A DNA stretch of 64,000 bases from [Muricauda] lutisoli (nom. illeg.) (GCF_017313105.1 NZ_JAFLND010000003.1:124001-188000), one strand, 5' to 3'. Positions 25,800 to 35,259 are shown, counted from the first letter of the stretch. Program-made: numbers and translations. Notes: a model not told the origin generated them from the letters alone.

Positions 25800-25826
25800 G
25801 GTCATTCTGAGTAAAGCGAAGGATCT
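25800..25826 (+). repeat. REP-like intergenic repeat, copy 2
   Basis: GGTCATTCTGAGTAAAGCGA followed by AGGATCT. It shares GTCATTCTGAG and GCGAAg/gATC with the copy at 20986-21010, with the same spacing up to one or two bases. Confidence 0.6.
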
Positions 25827-25887
25827 ATTGGTTACGGATACGCCAAAAGTTTGACAGAATTGGCACGACTTATCTCAAATAAAGGGT

Positions 25888-25956
25888 ATGTCATTCCTAT
25901 GAAGTCAGGAATCCACTTGAAAACTGGTAGATTCCGCATCAGGTGCGGAATGACAT
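25888..25956. repeat. 69-bp element with 10-bp perfect terminal inverted repeats
   Basis: ATGTCATTCC (25888-25897) and GGAATGACAT (25947-25956) are exact inverted ends. Inside lies an 8-bp hairpin ATTCCGCA / TGCGGAAT with a 5-nt loop (25931-25951), plus GAAGTCAGGAATCC just inside the left end. The whole could fold into a branched stem. Confidence 0.65.
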
Positions 25957-26061
25957 CCCCTTCATTAGTCACTTTTTATTGCCCATTGTTTTGAACTTAC
26001 CCATTTCGGAAAGATTTCTCAACCGATGCTTTGCATTTCATTTAGAAATAACCTTGCGGGT

Positions 26062-26688
26062 CTAAACTTTAATAATGCTATCCTCCACAATGGCATACAC
26101 TTCATCAGAATCTTTAGGATCAAGGGAATGAGTGCCCGTGAATTGACCAAAGGCAGGCAAGATCATTTGGTTGCTGGACTTAAAAAAGCAGGGCAGTTTT
26201 ATGCGTTCCCTTCCAAAACCTTTGAGTTTTATGGATGGGTGAATATGTCCGCAAAACGTAAAGTACTCCTCTCTTTCCTCAGGATGATGTGTTAATAGGA
26301 AGGAGCCAATCACCAACTCTGGAAATATGGAAATCTTGAGCTTCTCGAATTTTTCCGGCGCAATAATGTCATGGTTACCTGCTACCAATAGTATTTCGGC
26401 AGGTGTTTTGCCCACCCAATTTTCAAACAATTCCCACTCTTTGTTCAACGATGAATGAAATAGGTCGCCCAAAAAGCAGATCTGAAAGGGTTGAAAATCG
26501 GAAACGATCTTATCCAGAAGCAGAAAGTTTTTGTGAATGGCCTTTCGGGGAACGGCAGCCCCGAACTTTCTAAAATGGGATACCTTGCCCAAATGCACAT
26601 CGCTGATCAGCAAAAGTGATTTTTCCTCCCAAAACAGTCCACCCAAAGGATGTAGTTGAAATTCTTGATTATGGATCGTTAGCTTCAT
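26062..26688 (-). CDS. pdeM: Ligase-associated DNA damage response endonuclease PdeM
   Basis: 208 residues of the calcineurin-like metallophosphoesterase fold. The dinuclear metal-site motifs are all visible: LLISDVHLGKVSHFRK (D-x-H), CFLGDLFHS (GD), LLVAGNHDIIAP (GNHD) and TFCGHIHPSIKL (GHxH). It is the last gene of the four-gene ligase-associated DNA damage response operon; its ATG overlaps the end of the helicase gene by 4 nt. The family is defined by this genomic context. The nuclease role is inferred from fold and neighbours. Confidence 0.94.
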   Translation of the reverse strand: MKLTIHNQEFQLHPLGGLFWEEKSLLLISDVHLGKVSHFRKFGAAVPRKAIHKNFLLLDKIVSDFQPFQICFLGDLFHSSLNKEWELFENWVGKTPAEILLVAGNHDIIAPEKFEKLKISIFPELVIGSFLLTHHPEEREEYFTFCGHIHPSIKLKGFGRERIKLPCFFKSSNQMILPAFGQFTGTHSLDPKDSDEVYAIVEDSIIKV

Positions 26689-29147
26689 TTGGTCAATTTA
26701 GCCATCATTCTTTTAATACGGTCCGCCAATTTTTCGTTGGACAATTTTTCCCGCAACCTATCCGTAATAATGGGAAAGGAGAGAGGGGTGGGCTGCGAAC
26801 ATGGCTTCCAGATAATTTCTTGTTGGGCAATCCGTTCCAGGGCCAAACGTAATCGACCCTCTTCCAGTTGATGCTCAAAAGTTTCGGTGTAGGCTTGCTG
26901 GTAGAGCAAATTATCATCCTCAAAATCACGGAAAACATCAAACAGTAATTCCGAACTGCTTTGCAGATGTTTCATTTTGATTCCTTTTTCGGGATATCCG
27001 GTGAACACCATACCACTGATCACGGCAATGTCACGGAATTTTCTACGCGCCATTTCGTTGGAGTTCAAACTTTTTTGAAGGTCGGACAGCATATATTCTG
27101 GTGTAAAAAGATTGTTGTCCAAAATTTCCTGAATGTTGATTTCCCTGTCCGATAGCAATTCAAAACCGTAATCGTTAAACGCAAGGGAACAGGTAATGGG
27201 TGCCAGCAAGCTGATGCGATAGGCCAATAAACTGCTCATTCCTTCATGGATGGCCCTACCTTCAAAGGGGTAGAACATATGGTGGTAGCCATCTCGAGTT
27301 TTAAAGGTTTCAATCAAAAATTGATGGGGCTTTGGAACAATGCTTTCTTCTCGTTGTTTGGCAAACATAGGTTGTAATGCTTGGATTTCTGCCGACTGGT
27401 CCGAAAAATCCAACGCTGCTGTGTAGAGCTCTTGTCGCAACAGCTCGGACATTTTTGCGGAAAAACTCAAGCGCCCGCCCATCCAGCTGGGTACTTTGTT
27501 CGTCCTTTTTTTGGAGTTGCGCACGTGTGCGGCCATCCCCTTGATCCGTATAAATTCCAGATTTCGGCCTGCAAAGGTAAAGACATCGCCAGGGCTCAAT
27601 TTGGAGATGAAGTATTCCTCAATACTACCAATGTACCCCCCTTTTTGATAACGTACTGAAATTGTGGCGTCCCCGACAATGGTTCCGATCTGGAAACGAT
27701 GCCGCATCGCCACTGCCCTGCTGTTCACTTTAAATCTGCCATCTTCCTCGACTTCTACTTTTTTGTATTCGTCGTAACTCTTCAGACTTTGGCTTCCCAT
27801 CACCAAAAAATTGAGTAGCCATTGCCATTGTTCTTCGGTCAAGGTTTGATAACAGAATGTTTGTTTGATCTCTGGATAGATTTCATCAGGATAAAACCCA
27901 TCCGAAACTGCCAAGGTGGTCAAATACTGGATGAGGACATCGAAACTGCTCAAGTAGGGAATACGGTCTTCCACGGCACTGTTCAAAACCGCTTTTTGCA
28001 TAGCCGAGGCCTCTACCAATTCAATGGCGTGTGTGGGCAAAAAATAAATGACGCTTTCCTTTCCCGGTCTGTGGCCACTGCGCCCCGCACGTTGTAAAAA
28101 TCGGGCCACCCCCTTGGGGCCTCCAATCTGTATTACCGTTTCCACCGGCGCGAAATCGACTCCCAGATCCAAACTCGATGTGCAGACCACGGCCTTCAGG
28201 CTTTCGTTCCGAATAGCCTGTTCCACCCAAAGACGGGTTTCTTTATTGATGCTACCGTGGTGCATTGCCATTTCTCCGGCAAACTCGGGATATTTTTCCA
28301 GTATTTTCTGAAACCATATCTCGCATTGGCTTCGCGTGTTGGTGAAGAGCAAAGTGGTTTTACTGTTGTTGATGATGGGAACAACCTGATCTAAAAGGTG
28401 CAATCCCAAATGTCCACGCCAAGGAAAAGTTTCCATTTCCTTTGGAATAATACTTTTTACCGTGATTTTTTTGTTAAGGTCGGCCTTGACCAGAATCGAA
28501 TTTTCCAATTCTGGGGATGAAGGTCCCAATAAGACTTCACGGGCTTGCTCCAGATTTCCAATAGTGGCCGATATACCCCAAATCCGTAATGTTTCACAGA
28601 CCGTTTTAAGTCGAGATAGACCCAATTCCATTTGAACACCACGCTTGGTGCCCAAAAGTTCGTGCCATTCATCTACCACAATAGCTGAGCAGTCCTTAAA
28701 GGTTTTTTCGTAGCCTTTGGATGATAACAACAACTGTAAACTTTCCGGAGTAGTAATCAATAGATCGGGCATGTTGGTGCGCATTTTTGCCCGTTCTTTT
28801 GCCGAAGTATCGCCCGTTCGAATACCCACGGTCATTTGGGTTCCCAAATCTTTGGTGATGCGTTCCGCAGATTGTTTTATTTCTTGGGAAAGCGCCCGTA
28901 ATGGCGTGATCCAAATAGCTTTTAGCCCTTTCTTGTGCTTAGTCTTGTAGTTTGGATGGTTTTTGATGTAGTTGAGAACGATCGGAAACCAAAGGGCATA
29001 GGTTTTTCCACTACCTGTGGGGGCATTTAAAAGCCCGTGCTTGCCATCTAAAAATGCTTTCCAACTCTCTTTTTGAAAAGGAAATGGTTTCCAATTTTGA
29101 TCTTGAAACCAATTTTCGGCAATTTGAAAAAGTTCTTTTTGCTTCAT
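26685..29147 (-). CDS. Ligase-associated DNA damage response DEXH box helicase
   Basis: 820 residues, Lhr-related superfamily 2 helicase. Motifs: LLNAPTGSGKTYALWF (Walker A), ITTPESLQLLLSS, VDEWHELLGTKRGVQ (DExH as DEWH), ISATIGNLEQ, CTSSLDLGVDFAPVE and FLQRAGRSGHRPGKES (motif VI). A long C-terminal region follows, as in Lhr-core proteins. It translocates on DNA using ATP, presumably processing damaged ends for the adjacent ligase and nucleases. Its ATG directly follows the ligase stop codon, and its end overlaps pdeM by 4 nt. Confidence 0.95.
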   Translation of the reverse strand: MKQKELFQIAENWFQDQNWKPFPFQKESWKAFLDGKHGLLNAPTGSGKTYALWFPIVLNYIKNHPNYKTKHKKGLKAIWITPLRALSQEIKQSAERITKDLGTQMTVGIRTGDTSAKERAKMRTNMPDLLITTPESLQLLLSSKGYEKTFKDCSAIVVDEWHELLGTKRGVQMELGLSRLKTVCETLRIWGISATIGNLEQAREVLLGPSSPELENSILVKADLNKKITVKSIIPKEMETFPWRGHLGLHLLDQVVPIINNSKTTLLFTNTRSQCEIWFQKILEKYPEFAGEMAMHHGSINKETRLWVEQAIRNESLKAVVCTSSLDLGVDFAPVETVIQIGGPKGVARFLQRAGRSGHRPGKESVIYFLPTHAIELVEASAMQKAVLNSAVEDRIPYLSSFDVLIQYLTTLAVSDGFYPDEIYPEIKQTFCYQTLTEEQWQWLLNFLVMGSQSLKSYDEYKKVEVEEDGRFKVNSRAVAMRHRFQIGTIVGDATISVRYQKGGYIGSIEEYFISKLSPGDVFTFAGRNLEFIRIKGMAAHVRNSKKRTNKVPSWMGGRLSFSAKMSELLRQELYTAALDFSDQSAEIQALQPMFAKQREESIVPKPHQFLIETFKTRDGYHHMFYPFEGRAIHEGMSSLLAYRISLLAPITCSLAFNDYGFELLSDREINIQEILDNNLFTPEYMLSDLQKSLNSNEMARRKFRDIAVISGMVFTGYPEKGIKMKHLQSSSELLFDVFRDFEDDNLLYQQAYTETFEHQLEEGRLRLALERIAQQEIIWKPCSQPTPLSFPIITDRLREKLSNEKLADRIKRMMAKLTK

Positions 29148-30758
29148 TTAGATAATCAAACTTTTTAGGTCATCCAAAGAATTGGCCTCTTCGATTTTTT
29201 TGTCCTTTCTCCAGCGTAAAATTCTGGGAAAGCGTGTTGCTACGCCACTTTTATGGCGCTTGGAGGGAGCAATGCCTTCAAAGGCGATTTCAAAAACATG
29301 ATGAGGGGTAACGCTTCGCACGGGACCAAAGCGTTCCAACGTATTTTTCTTGATCCAGGCATCCATTTGCCGAAATTCTTTGTCCGTAAGCCCGGAGTAG
29401 GCTTTGGCAAAGGTGACCAGTTCTTTTTCACCATGTTCGTTTTCATCCCAGAGTGCAAAGGTGTAATCGGTGAATAGGTTACTTCGTCGACCATGGCCCC
29501 GCATAGCGTAGGTGAGTACTGCATCGATGGTAAGCGGGTCGACCTTCCATTTCCACCAATCGCCTTTTTTTCGTCCTACTTGGTAGGTGGAGTCGTTACG
29601 TTTGAGCATCAGGCCTTCACTATGTTTTTCTCTCGACAAGTCTCTTTCTTGTGCAACATGGTCCCAAGAATTGAATTGCATCCGTTCGGATAAAAGCAAG
29701 GGTATTGCCCCTTTGTTTGATTTTATCGTGTTTTTATAGAAAACTTCCAGGATACCTCTTCGCTCCAAATAGCTTTTGTTCCTGATGTCTATTCCTTTCC
29801 ACTCCAACATATCATAGACCTTCAATTTGACCGGGATTTTTTCCAAAAGTGATCTTGAAATGTTCTTTCGCCCAATTCGGGTCTGTAAATCTTTAAAAGT
29901 ACCGATTTCTCCTTTGGGGTACGGTAGCAATTCTCCATCCAACACTGTTCCGTTGGGAACAACGCCCACAAATGCTTCAAACTCTGGATATTTGTCGGTG
30001 ACCAGTTCTTCTCCTCGACTCCAAACGAATAGTTCATCATTACGTAGGATGACCTGGCACCTAATGCCGTCCCATTTGTGCTCTGCGGACCATTGGTTGA
30101 CATTTCCCAGTTCAGAAACATCGTCTTCCACAGCATATGCCAAAAAGAAAGGGTAGGGTTTTGATAGGTAATCGCTCTCCTTTTCTTCCAAAACCAGATG
30201 GTGGAAGGTAATACGGTTCGGGTCCCAATTCCCCATTAATTTATAAGCTAAAATATCCTCTTCGATACCTGTTGCTTTTGAAAGTGCACGGGTCATTAGT
30301 TTTTGGCTGACCCCGATTCTGAAGCTGCCCGTAATCAACTTGTTGAAGACAAAACGCTCGTAATAATCCAGTACGGACCAATGCTGGAAAAGATATTTCT
30401 TTTTCTCGGTTTCTGGTTTTTGTTTCAAAGCTAGCATCTCTTGCAAAAAGGATGTCAATGATTTGTCAGTGCCTTTTTCTGTGGAGGGCACCACCAAGGC
30501 TATGGTTTCGGCCAAATCGCCAACAATGTGATAGCTTTCCTCGAACAACCATATCGGAATCTTGGATAGTTCAGCGGCCCAAGTACGCAACAAGGTTGTA
30601 TTTACTGGTCGTGGGGGCCTTCTATGGGAAAGAATGGCTATGGTCCAAACCTTATCCTGACTGCTGGCTTCTTTAAAATATTGGGACAGCGCTTGGACCT
30701 TTACATTCGTTTTGTTGGTGCCATCCAAAGTTTTTATGAGTTGGGCGAACTGTTTCAT
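29148..30758 (-). CDS. ATP-dependent DNA ligase of the ligase-associated repair operon
   Basis: 536 residues from the ATG at 30758; the frame stays open 45 codons further upstream but only as antisense of the exonuclease end. The adenylation lysine is K228 in SAEHKWDGIRCQ (motif I K-x-D-G). The N-terminal domain resembles archaeal/eukaryotic LigI-type DNA-binding domains. Later motifs include VLDGELLPY, EGLMLKRNDSTYQVGRKKGDWWKWK (motifs IV-V) and the OB-fold end. It seals nicks with ATP, in addition to the NAD-dependent LigA expected elsewhere in the chromosome. The start overlaps the exonuclease stop (ATGA), a sign of translational coupling. Confidence 0.95.
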   Translation of the reverse strand: MKQFAQLIKTLDGTNKTNVKVQALSQYFKEASSQDKVWTIAILSHRRPPRPVNTTLLRTWAAELSKIPIWLFEESYHIVGDLAETIALVVPSTEKGTDKSLTSFLQEMLALKQKPETEKKKYLFQHWSVLDYYERFVFNKLITGSFRIGVSQKLMTRALSKATGIEEDILAYKLMGNWDPNRITFHHLVLEEKESDYLSKPYPFFLAYAVEDDVSELGNVNQWSAEHKWDGIRCQVILRNDELFVWSRGEELVTDKYPEFEAFVGVVPNGTVLDGELLPYPKGEIGTFKDLQTRIGRKNISRSLLEKIPVKLKVYDMLEWKGIDIRNKSYLERRGILEVFYKNTIKSNKGAIPLLLSERMQFNSWDHVAQERDLSREKHSEGLMLKRNDSTYQVGRKKGDWWKWKVDPLTIDAVLTYAMRGHGRRSNLFTDYTFALWDENEHGEKELVTFAKAYSGLTDKEFRQMDAWIKKNTLERFGPVRSVTPHHVFEIAFEGIAPSKRHKSGVATRFPRILRWRKDKKIEEANSLDDLKSLII

Positions 30759-31783
30759 TCTGCTTCCGATTTTTCTTTTTCCGAAGTATTGATTTCGGAT
30801 AGTTCGCCCTCGTATTGTGTGGCTTCGGTTCGGGCATCGTAGCCCAGTTCCATCAAATATTTGGAGAAAATATCGGTGTAGCCATGGGTGCATATTACTT
30901 TTTCAGCTCCTGTGGCTTCGACGGTCTCCAGTAGTCCTTTCCAATCACAATGGTCACTAAGTACAAAACCTTTGTCAATGGCCCTGCGTCTTCGCGCTCC
31001 CCTAAAGGCCATCCAACCGCTGGCCGTGGCTGTAACATATGGGACCATTTTTTTAATCCAGGTGCTTCCATGTGCACTTGGTGGTGCAACAACAATGTTA
31101 CCTAAAAGTTCGGTTTTCTTGGTTTCCCTTGTAATCAAATGGGTTGGAGGTAGATCAATCAAGGGGCGTAGTACATCCGTCATATTTTCCACTGCCCCAT
31201 GTGTATATATTTTGCCTATGGAAGTGTCCAAATGCTTGATCAGACGTTGTGCCTTGCCGAGAGAATAACCAAAAAGAACTGAGGTTTTTCCTTCCGATCG
31301 GTTCTGCGCCCACCACTGGTTAATGTCATCGAACACTTCTTGCTGCGGTCTCCACTGAAAAGCGGGCAACCCGAAGGTGCATTCGGTAATGAAAGTATTG
31401 CATTTTACAAGCTCAAAAGGAGTTGTGACCCCATCATCTTCGGTTTTATAATCTCCAGTAAAGACCCATACCTCACCTTTGTGTTCTACCCTTATTTGCG
31501 AAGACCCAACAATGTGGCCTGCAGGGTAAAAACTGAATTTTACATTGTTTACCGTAAATGTTTCACCCCAATCTTTCCCGGAAATGGATACTTCTCCCAA
31601 GCGATGTTGTACTATGGGTATATTCTTGTGGTGAGTGATGTATTTTTTGTGCCCCCAACGGCTGTGGTCGGCATGCCCATGTGAAATAATGGCCTTGTCC
31701 ACTGGTTTCCAAGGATCCAAATAAACATCCGCTTTTTTACAATAAATCCCTTTGGAGGTGAATTGGAGCAAAGGTGTTTTCAT
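30755..31783 (-). CDS. Ligase-associated DNA damage response exonuclease (MBL fold)
   Basis: 342 residues of the metallo-beta-lactamase/beta-CASP family, resembling SNM1/Artemis-type nucleases. The metal motif is ISHGHADHSRWGHK (H-x-H-x-D-H) near residue 35, followed by FYPAGHIVGSSQIRVE and VFTGDYKTEDDGVTTPFE (third His and bridging Asp) and DHCDWKGLLETV near the C-terminus. First gene of the four-gene operon (exonuclease, ligase, helicase, PdeM). It is divergent from the terB-like gene across a 91-nt gap that should carry both promoters. Confidence 0.94.
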   Translation of the reverse strand: MKTPLLQFTSKGIYCKKADVYLDPWKPVDKAIISHGHADHSRWGHKKYITHHKNIPIVQHRLGEVSISGKDWGETFTVNNVKFSFYPAGHIVGSSQIRVEHKGEVWVFTGDYKTEDDGVTTPFELVKCNTFITECTFGLPAFQWRPQQEVFDDINQWWAQNRSEGKTSVLFGYSLGKAQRLIKHLDTSIGKIYTHGAVENMTDVLRPLIDLPPTHLITRETKKTELLGNIVVAPPSAHGSTWIKKMVPYVTATASGWMAFRGARRRRAIDKGFVLSDHCDWKGLLETVEATGAEKVICTHGYTDIFSKYLMELGYDARTEATQYEGELSEINTSEKEKSEAE

Positions 31784-31847
31784 AGCAGTGGTAAATTACA
31801 AATTTCTTTTGGTGACTTTTTTCATATTTTAATCTGTTTTAAAAATT

Positions 31848-31855
31848 TATATTTG
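31848..31855 (+). promoter_or_regulatory. -7 promoter element of the terB-like gene
   Basis: TATATTTG fits TAnnTTTG and lies 19 nt before the ATG at 31874. No convincing -33 TTG is seen. Confidence 0.45.
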
Positions 31856-31873
31856 TGCCACAAAATTTTCGAT

Positions 31874-32305
31874 ATGCCAATTTTAGATTTATACGAGCAC
31901 GGAGATCACAGGACAAATTTGGCCCATTTTGCCACTTTGGCAAGTTTGGCAGCTGTTGATGGGGATATCAACGAAAAGGAGATGGCCGTTTTGGAAAAAT
32001 TTGCCTTTAAGCTCAATATTAGTGAGGATGAGTTTAAGGAGGTGATGAAAAGGGAGAACAAATATCCTATTGAAACTCCACATAGTGGCGAAAAAAGATT
32101 TAAAAGGCTATTCGAGTTTTTCCAGATTATTTTTTCTGATCATTATATAGATGACGACGAGCGCAAGATTGTTGAAAAATATGCCGTTGGTTTAGGTTTT
32201 GCCCCTAAAAAAGCATCCGAAATCATCGATAAGTCCATCGCTATTTTCTCTGGTCAGATTGCCTTCGAAGATTACCATGTATTGATAAAGCGTGAGTGTA
32301 ACTAG
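31874..32305 (+). CDS. TerB-like tellurite resistance / DjlA-N fold protein
   Basis: 143 residues from the ATG at 31874; the upstream frame is antisense to the exonuclease start. The protein is all helical, with [23 protein letters not shown] (an acidic D-G-D-I-N-x-x-E loop) and [20 protein letters not shown] (second acidic loop). These two short acid loops are the hallmark of TerB/DjlA-N domains, which may bind metal. The role in Bacteroidota is unclear, and tellurite resistance is not implied. Its TAG stop overlaps the fbp TAG stop in the palindrome CTAG (32302-32305). Confidence 0.85.
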   Translation: MPILDLYEHGDHRTNLAHFATLASLAAVDGDINEKEMAVLEKFAFKLNISEDEFKEVMKRENKYPIETPHSGEKRFKRLFEFFQIIFSDHYIDDDERKIVEKYAVGLGFAPKKASEIIDKSIAIFSGQIAFEDYHVLIKRECN

Positions 32306-33309
32306 GCATTGGCCATAAACTCCTCCGCTTTTTCGACCATTTGTTTACTTCCACAGAAAAAAGGTACGCGTTCGTGCAATTCGGTAGGTTGTATGTCCAT
32401 TATGCGCTGGTATCCATCGCTGGCCTTTCCTTTGGCTTGTTCGGCCAAAAATGCCATAGGGTTGCATTCGTACAATAACCGTAATTTTCCATTTTGGGCT
32501 TTGCTGCTTTTGGGGTACATGTAAATACCTCCCTTGATCATGTTACGGTGAAAATCCGAAACAAGAGACCCTATGTATCTTGAGGTGTAAGGTCTGTCAC
32601 CTTCTTCCATTTGACAGTACTTAATATAATCCTTGACCCCTTGTGGAAAATGAATGTAATTTCCTTCGTTCACTGAATAAATTTTGCCTGTTTCAGGGAA
32701 CTGCATATCTGGATGGGATAAATAAAAAGTACCCAGAGCAGGGTTCAAGGTAAAACCATTGACACCATCTCCAGTGGTATAGACCAACATGGTCGACGTT
32801 CCATAAATAATGTATCCTGCAGCTATCTGGTTTCTTCCAGGTTGTAGGAAGTCTTCCAATGTTACAGGAGTGCCCTCTGGAGTTACCCGTCTGTAAATCG
32901 AAAAAATGGTTCCTACGGAAACGTTTACATCAATATTAGAGGAGCCATCCAAAGGATCAATAAGTACAACATACTTGTTCTTGTGCTGTTTGTCAAAACT
33001 GTTGATGCTGATAAAATCATCTTCTTCCTCCGAAGCGATTCCACATACGATTTCGCGATTTTTTAAGGTTTGAATAAACTTTTCATTGGCAAGGACATCC
33101 AATTTTTGCTGGTTTTCACCTTGGATATTAGTGTCTCCGGCGGCACCGATAATATCGACCAATCCCGCTTTGTTAACTTCGTGGTTCACTACCTTTGCGG
33201 CTAAACGGATGCCGTTCAACAGTCTTGATAGTTCCCCGGAAGTATATTGAAATGAGTTTTGATTGGCGATAATGAATTCGCCAAGAGTGCGATGTTGCTT
33301 TTCAAACAT
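32302..33309 (-). CDS. fbp: Fructose-1,6-bisphosphatase class I
   Basis: 335 residues, normal for class I FBPases. It hydrolyses fructose-1,6-bisphosphate to fructose-6-phosphate in gluconeogenesis, in the cytoplasm. Signatures: [45 protein letters not shown] (metal site and family signature near residues 112-132) and the C-terminal [21 protein letters not shown] (substrate/phosphate site). Single-gene unit with a divergent GNAT/lysC unit on the other side. Confidence 0.96.
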   Translation of the reverse strand: MFEKQHRTLGEFIIANQNSFQYTSGELSRLLNGIRLAAKVVNHEVNKAGLVDIIGAAGDTNIQGENQQKLDVLANEKFIQTLKNREIVCGIASEEEDDFISINSFDKQHKNKYVVLIDPLDGSSNIDVNVSVGTIFSIYRRVTPEGTPVTLEDFLQPGRNQIAAGYIIYGTSTMLVYTTGDGVNGFTLNPALGTFYLSHPDMQFPETGKIYSVNEGNYIHFPQGVKDYIKYCQMEEGDRPYTSRYIGSLVSDFHRNMIKGGIYMYPKSSKAQNGKLRLLYECNPMAFLAEQAKGKASDGYQRIMDIQPTELHERVPFFCGSKQMVEKAEEFMANA

Positions 33310-33393
33310 GGAAAGGCTGTTTTATTTATGGACAAATATCGGGCATTTTGTGAAACTACAACGTTTTCGAAAGACTTTAATTATGTAATTTTA

Positions 33394-33401
33394 TAACTTT
33401 G
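33394..33401 (+). promoter_or_regulatory. -7 promoter element of the GNAT-lysC unit
   Basis: TAACTTTG fits TAnnTTTG and lies 20 nt before the GNAT ATG at 33421. The -33 box is not clear. Confidence 0.45.
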
Positions 33402-33420
33402 AGTTTTATTTGTAACAATT

Positions 33421-33903
33421 ATGGAATATACAATCAGAGAGGCCAAACCAGAGGATATGGAGCAAGTATTAAGCTTGATACAGGAACTGGCCAATTTTGA
33501 AAAGGAACCGGATGCAGTGGAAATCTCTAAAGAGGATTTGGTAACCCATGGTTTTGGGACAAAAAAGATGTTCCATTGTTTTGTTGCCGATACCCAAGAT
33601 GGCATAGCGGGCATAGCCTTGGTATATCCCCGATATTCCACCTGGAAAGGTCCTGCCATTCATTTGGAGGATTTAATCGTGTCCGAAAAGATGCGTGGAA
33701 GCGGTCTCGGGACGGCTTTGCTGGATGAGGTGGTAAAGTACGGAGATAGTTTGGGCGTAAAACGCATCTGCTGGGAAGTTTTGGATTGGAACGAACCTGC
33801 CATCGAGTTTTATGAGAAGAAAGGGGCAAATGTCCTAAGGGATTGGGATGTGGTTCAATTGGATGAAAAAGGAATCAAAAATTATATCGAAAGCCTGAAC
33901 TAG
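33421..33903 (+). CDS. GNAT family N-acetyltransferase
   Basis: 160 residues resembling the spermidine/thialysine N-acetyltransferase (SAT2-like) branch: IREAKPEDMEQVLSLIQELA at the start, HLEDLIVSEKMRGSGLGTAL as the acetyl-CoA pyrophosphate loop (R-G-S-G-L-G near residues 92-97), and CWEVLDWNEPAIEFYEKKGA at the end. The substrate is uncertain (polyamine or a small amine). It is followed 27 nt later by lysC on the same strand, so the two are probably co-transcribed. Confidence 0.9.
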   Translation: MEYTIREAKPEDMEQVLSLIQELANFEKEPDAVEISKEDLVTHGFGTKKMFHCFVADTQDGIAGIALVYPRYSTWKGPAIHLEDLIVSEKMRGSGLGTALLDEVVKYGDSLGVKRICWEVLDWNEPAIEFYEKKGANVLRDWDVVQLDEKGIKNYIESLN

Positions 33904-33930
33904 GCATTCAAAATTCAAGAATATAAATAC

Positions 33931-35181
33931 ATGAGGGTATTTAAGTTTGGAGGAGCATCCGTTAAAGATGCAGATGCGGTTAAAAATGTGGTCAACGTTT
34001 TACAGGAAGTGGGGTATAACGATACCTTGGTGGTCATTTCCGCCATGGGAAAAATGACCAACGCTATGGAAAAAGTGGTGGAATCCTACTTTAACGACAA
34101 GGATGAGGTTAATGCCTCCATTCAGGAGGTGATTGATTATCATAACGGGATATTGTCCGAACTTTTCCAAAACCCGAATCATCCTGTTTATACAAAAGTG
34201 AAGGGTCTTTTTGAAGAAGTAAAAGGATTCTTGGCTTGGAACAAATCGCCCAAATATGGATTTGTGTACGATCAAGTGGTAAGTTACGGGGAACTGCTCT
34301 CCACAACCATTGTGAGTGCATATTTGAACGAGGTCGGGGTTTCCAATACATGGTTGGATGTTAGAACACTCATTAAAACGGACAACAGTTATAGGGATGC
34401 CCAAGTGCAATGGGAACGGACCCAAGAGGAAGTAGTGTCCAAGGTAGATGTTTCAAAATTAAATATTACCCAAGGTTTTCTGGGAAGCGACGACAATAAC
34501 TTTACCACTACTTTGGGTAGGGAAGGTTCCGATTATTCTGCAGCAATCCTTGCCTATTGCCTTAATGCGGAATCGGTTACCATTTGGAAAGATGTTCCTG
34601 GAGTATTAAATGCGGACCCCAGAAATTTTGAGAATGCCCAATTATTGGACAAAATATCGTACCGCGAAGCCATTGAGCTCGCATTTTACGGAGCTTCCGT
34701 AATTCACCCAAAAACATTGCAACCCTTACAGCGCAAGGAAATCCCTTTAAGGGTAAAATCCTTTGTAAATCCCAAGGACAAAGGCACAACAGTGGGTAAA
34801 GGAAATGGCATAGAGCCAAAGGTGCCCTGTTTTATAGTAAAAAAGAATCAGGTATTGTTGAAACTTTCTTCTCTTGATTTTTCCTTCATAGTAGAGAATA
34901 ATATCAGTGAAATCTTCAAGTTGTTCCACGACCACAGATTAAAAGTGGACCTTATACAGAACTCGGCCATTAGTTTTTCTGTCTGCTTGGACAATAAATT
35001 CAGGGGATTACCGCCTTTGCTGGACGAACTTAAGCGAAAATTTAAAGTGGTCTGTCATGAAGATGTATCACTGTATACCATTCGCCATTTTAATGATGAA
35101 TCGGTCAAATCCCTTCAAAATGGAAAATCGGTGTTGGTCGAGCAAAGAGGTAAGGAAACTGTTCAATTGGTTGTAAAATAA
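33931..35181 (+). CDS. lysC: Aspartate kinase (monofunctional)
   Basis: 416 residues. It phosphorylates aspartate as the first step toward lysine, threonine and methionine. The N-terminus MRVFKFGGASVKDADAV is the aspartokinase signature; further motifs are VVSYGELLSTTIVSAYLNE, GFLGSDDNNFTTTLGREGSD (nucleotide/aspartate site) and VTIWKDVPGVLNADPR. The last 120 residues are ACT domains (VLLKLSSLDFSFIVENNISE, VDLIQNSAISFSVCLDN) for feedback control by end-product amino acids. No fused homoserine dehydrogenase. An ACT-only relative lies at 18260-18919. Confidence 0.94.
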   Translation: MRVFKFGGASVKDADAVKNVVNVLQEVGYNDTLVVISAMGKMTNAMEKVVESYFNDKDEVNASIQEVIDYHNGILSELFQNPNHPVYTKVKGLFEEVKGFLAWNKSPKYGFVYDQVVSYGELLSTTIVSAYLNEVGVSNTWLDVRTLIKTDNSYRDAQVQWERTQEEVVSKVDVSKLNITQGFLGSDDNNFTTTLGREGSDYSAAILAYCLNAESVTIWKDVPGVLNADPRNFENAQLLDKISYREAIELAFYGASVIHPKTLQPLQRKEIPLRVKSFVNPKDKGTTVGKGNGIEPKVPCFIVKKNQVLLKLSSLDFSFIVENNISEIFKLFHDHRLKVDLIQNSAISFSVCLDNKFRGLPPLLDELKRKFKVVCHEDVSLYTIRHFNDESVKSLQNGKSVLVEQRGKETVQLVVK

Positions 35182-35259
35182 GAGATTATGCCAAATAGTT
35201 AGGCAAAAAAGCCTATAGGGTTTATTTTCTATCTTTACAGGGACCTAAATACTTTTTCT

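Larger units (their letters stand above)
25713..26061. other. Intergenic region with REP-like repeats between mfd and pdeM
   Basis: 349 nt without a supportable gene. It holds two REP-like units (25800-25826 and 25888-25956). The rest (about 25957-26061) lies between the end of the pdeM reading frame and the repeats and shows no coding signal beyond a 14-codon frame that I reject. Confidence 0.6.

Noticed and set aside
30759..30893. 45-codon N-terminal extension of the DNA ligase
   Set aside because: Lies inside the exonuclease gene in another frame; the ATG at 30758 gives the normal ligase N-terminus and an ATGA overlap.
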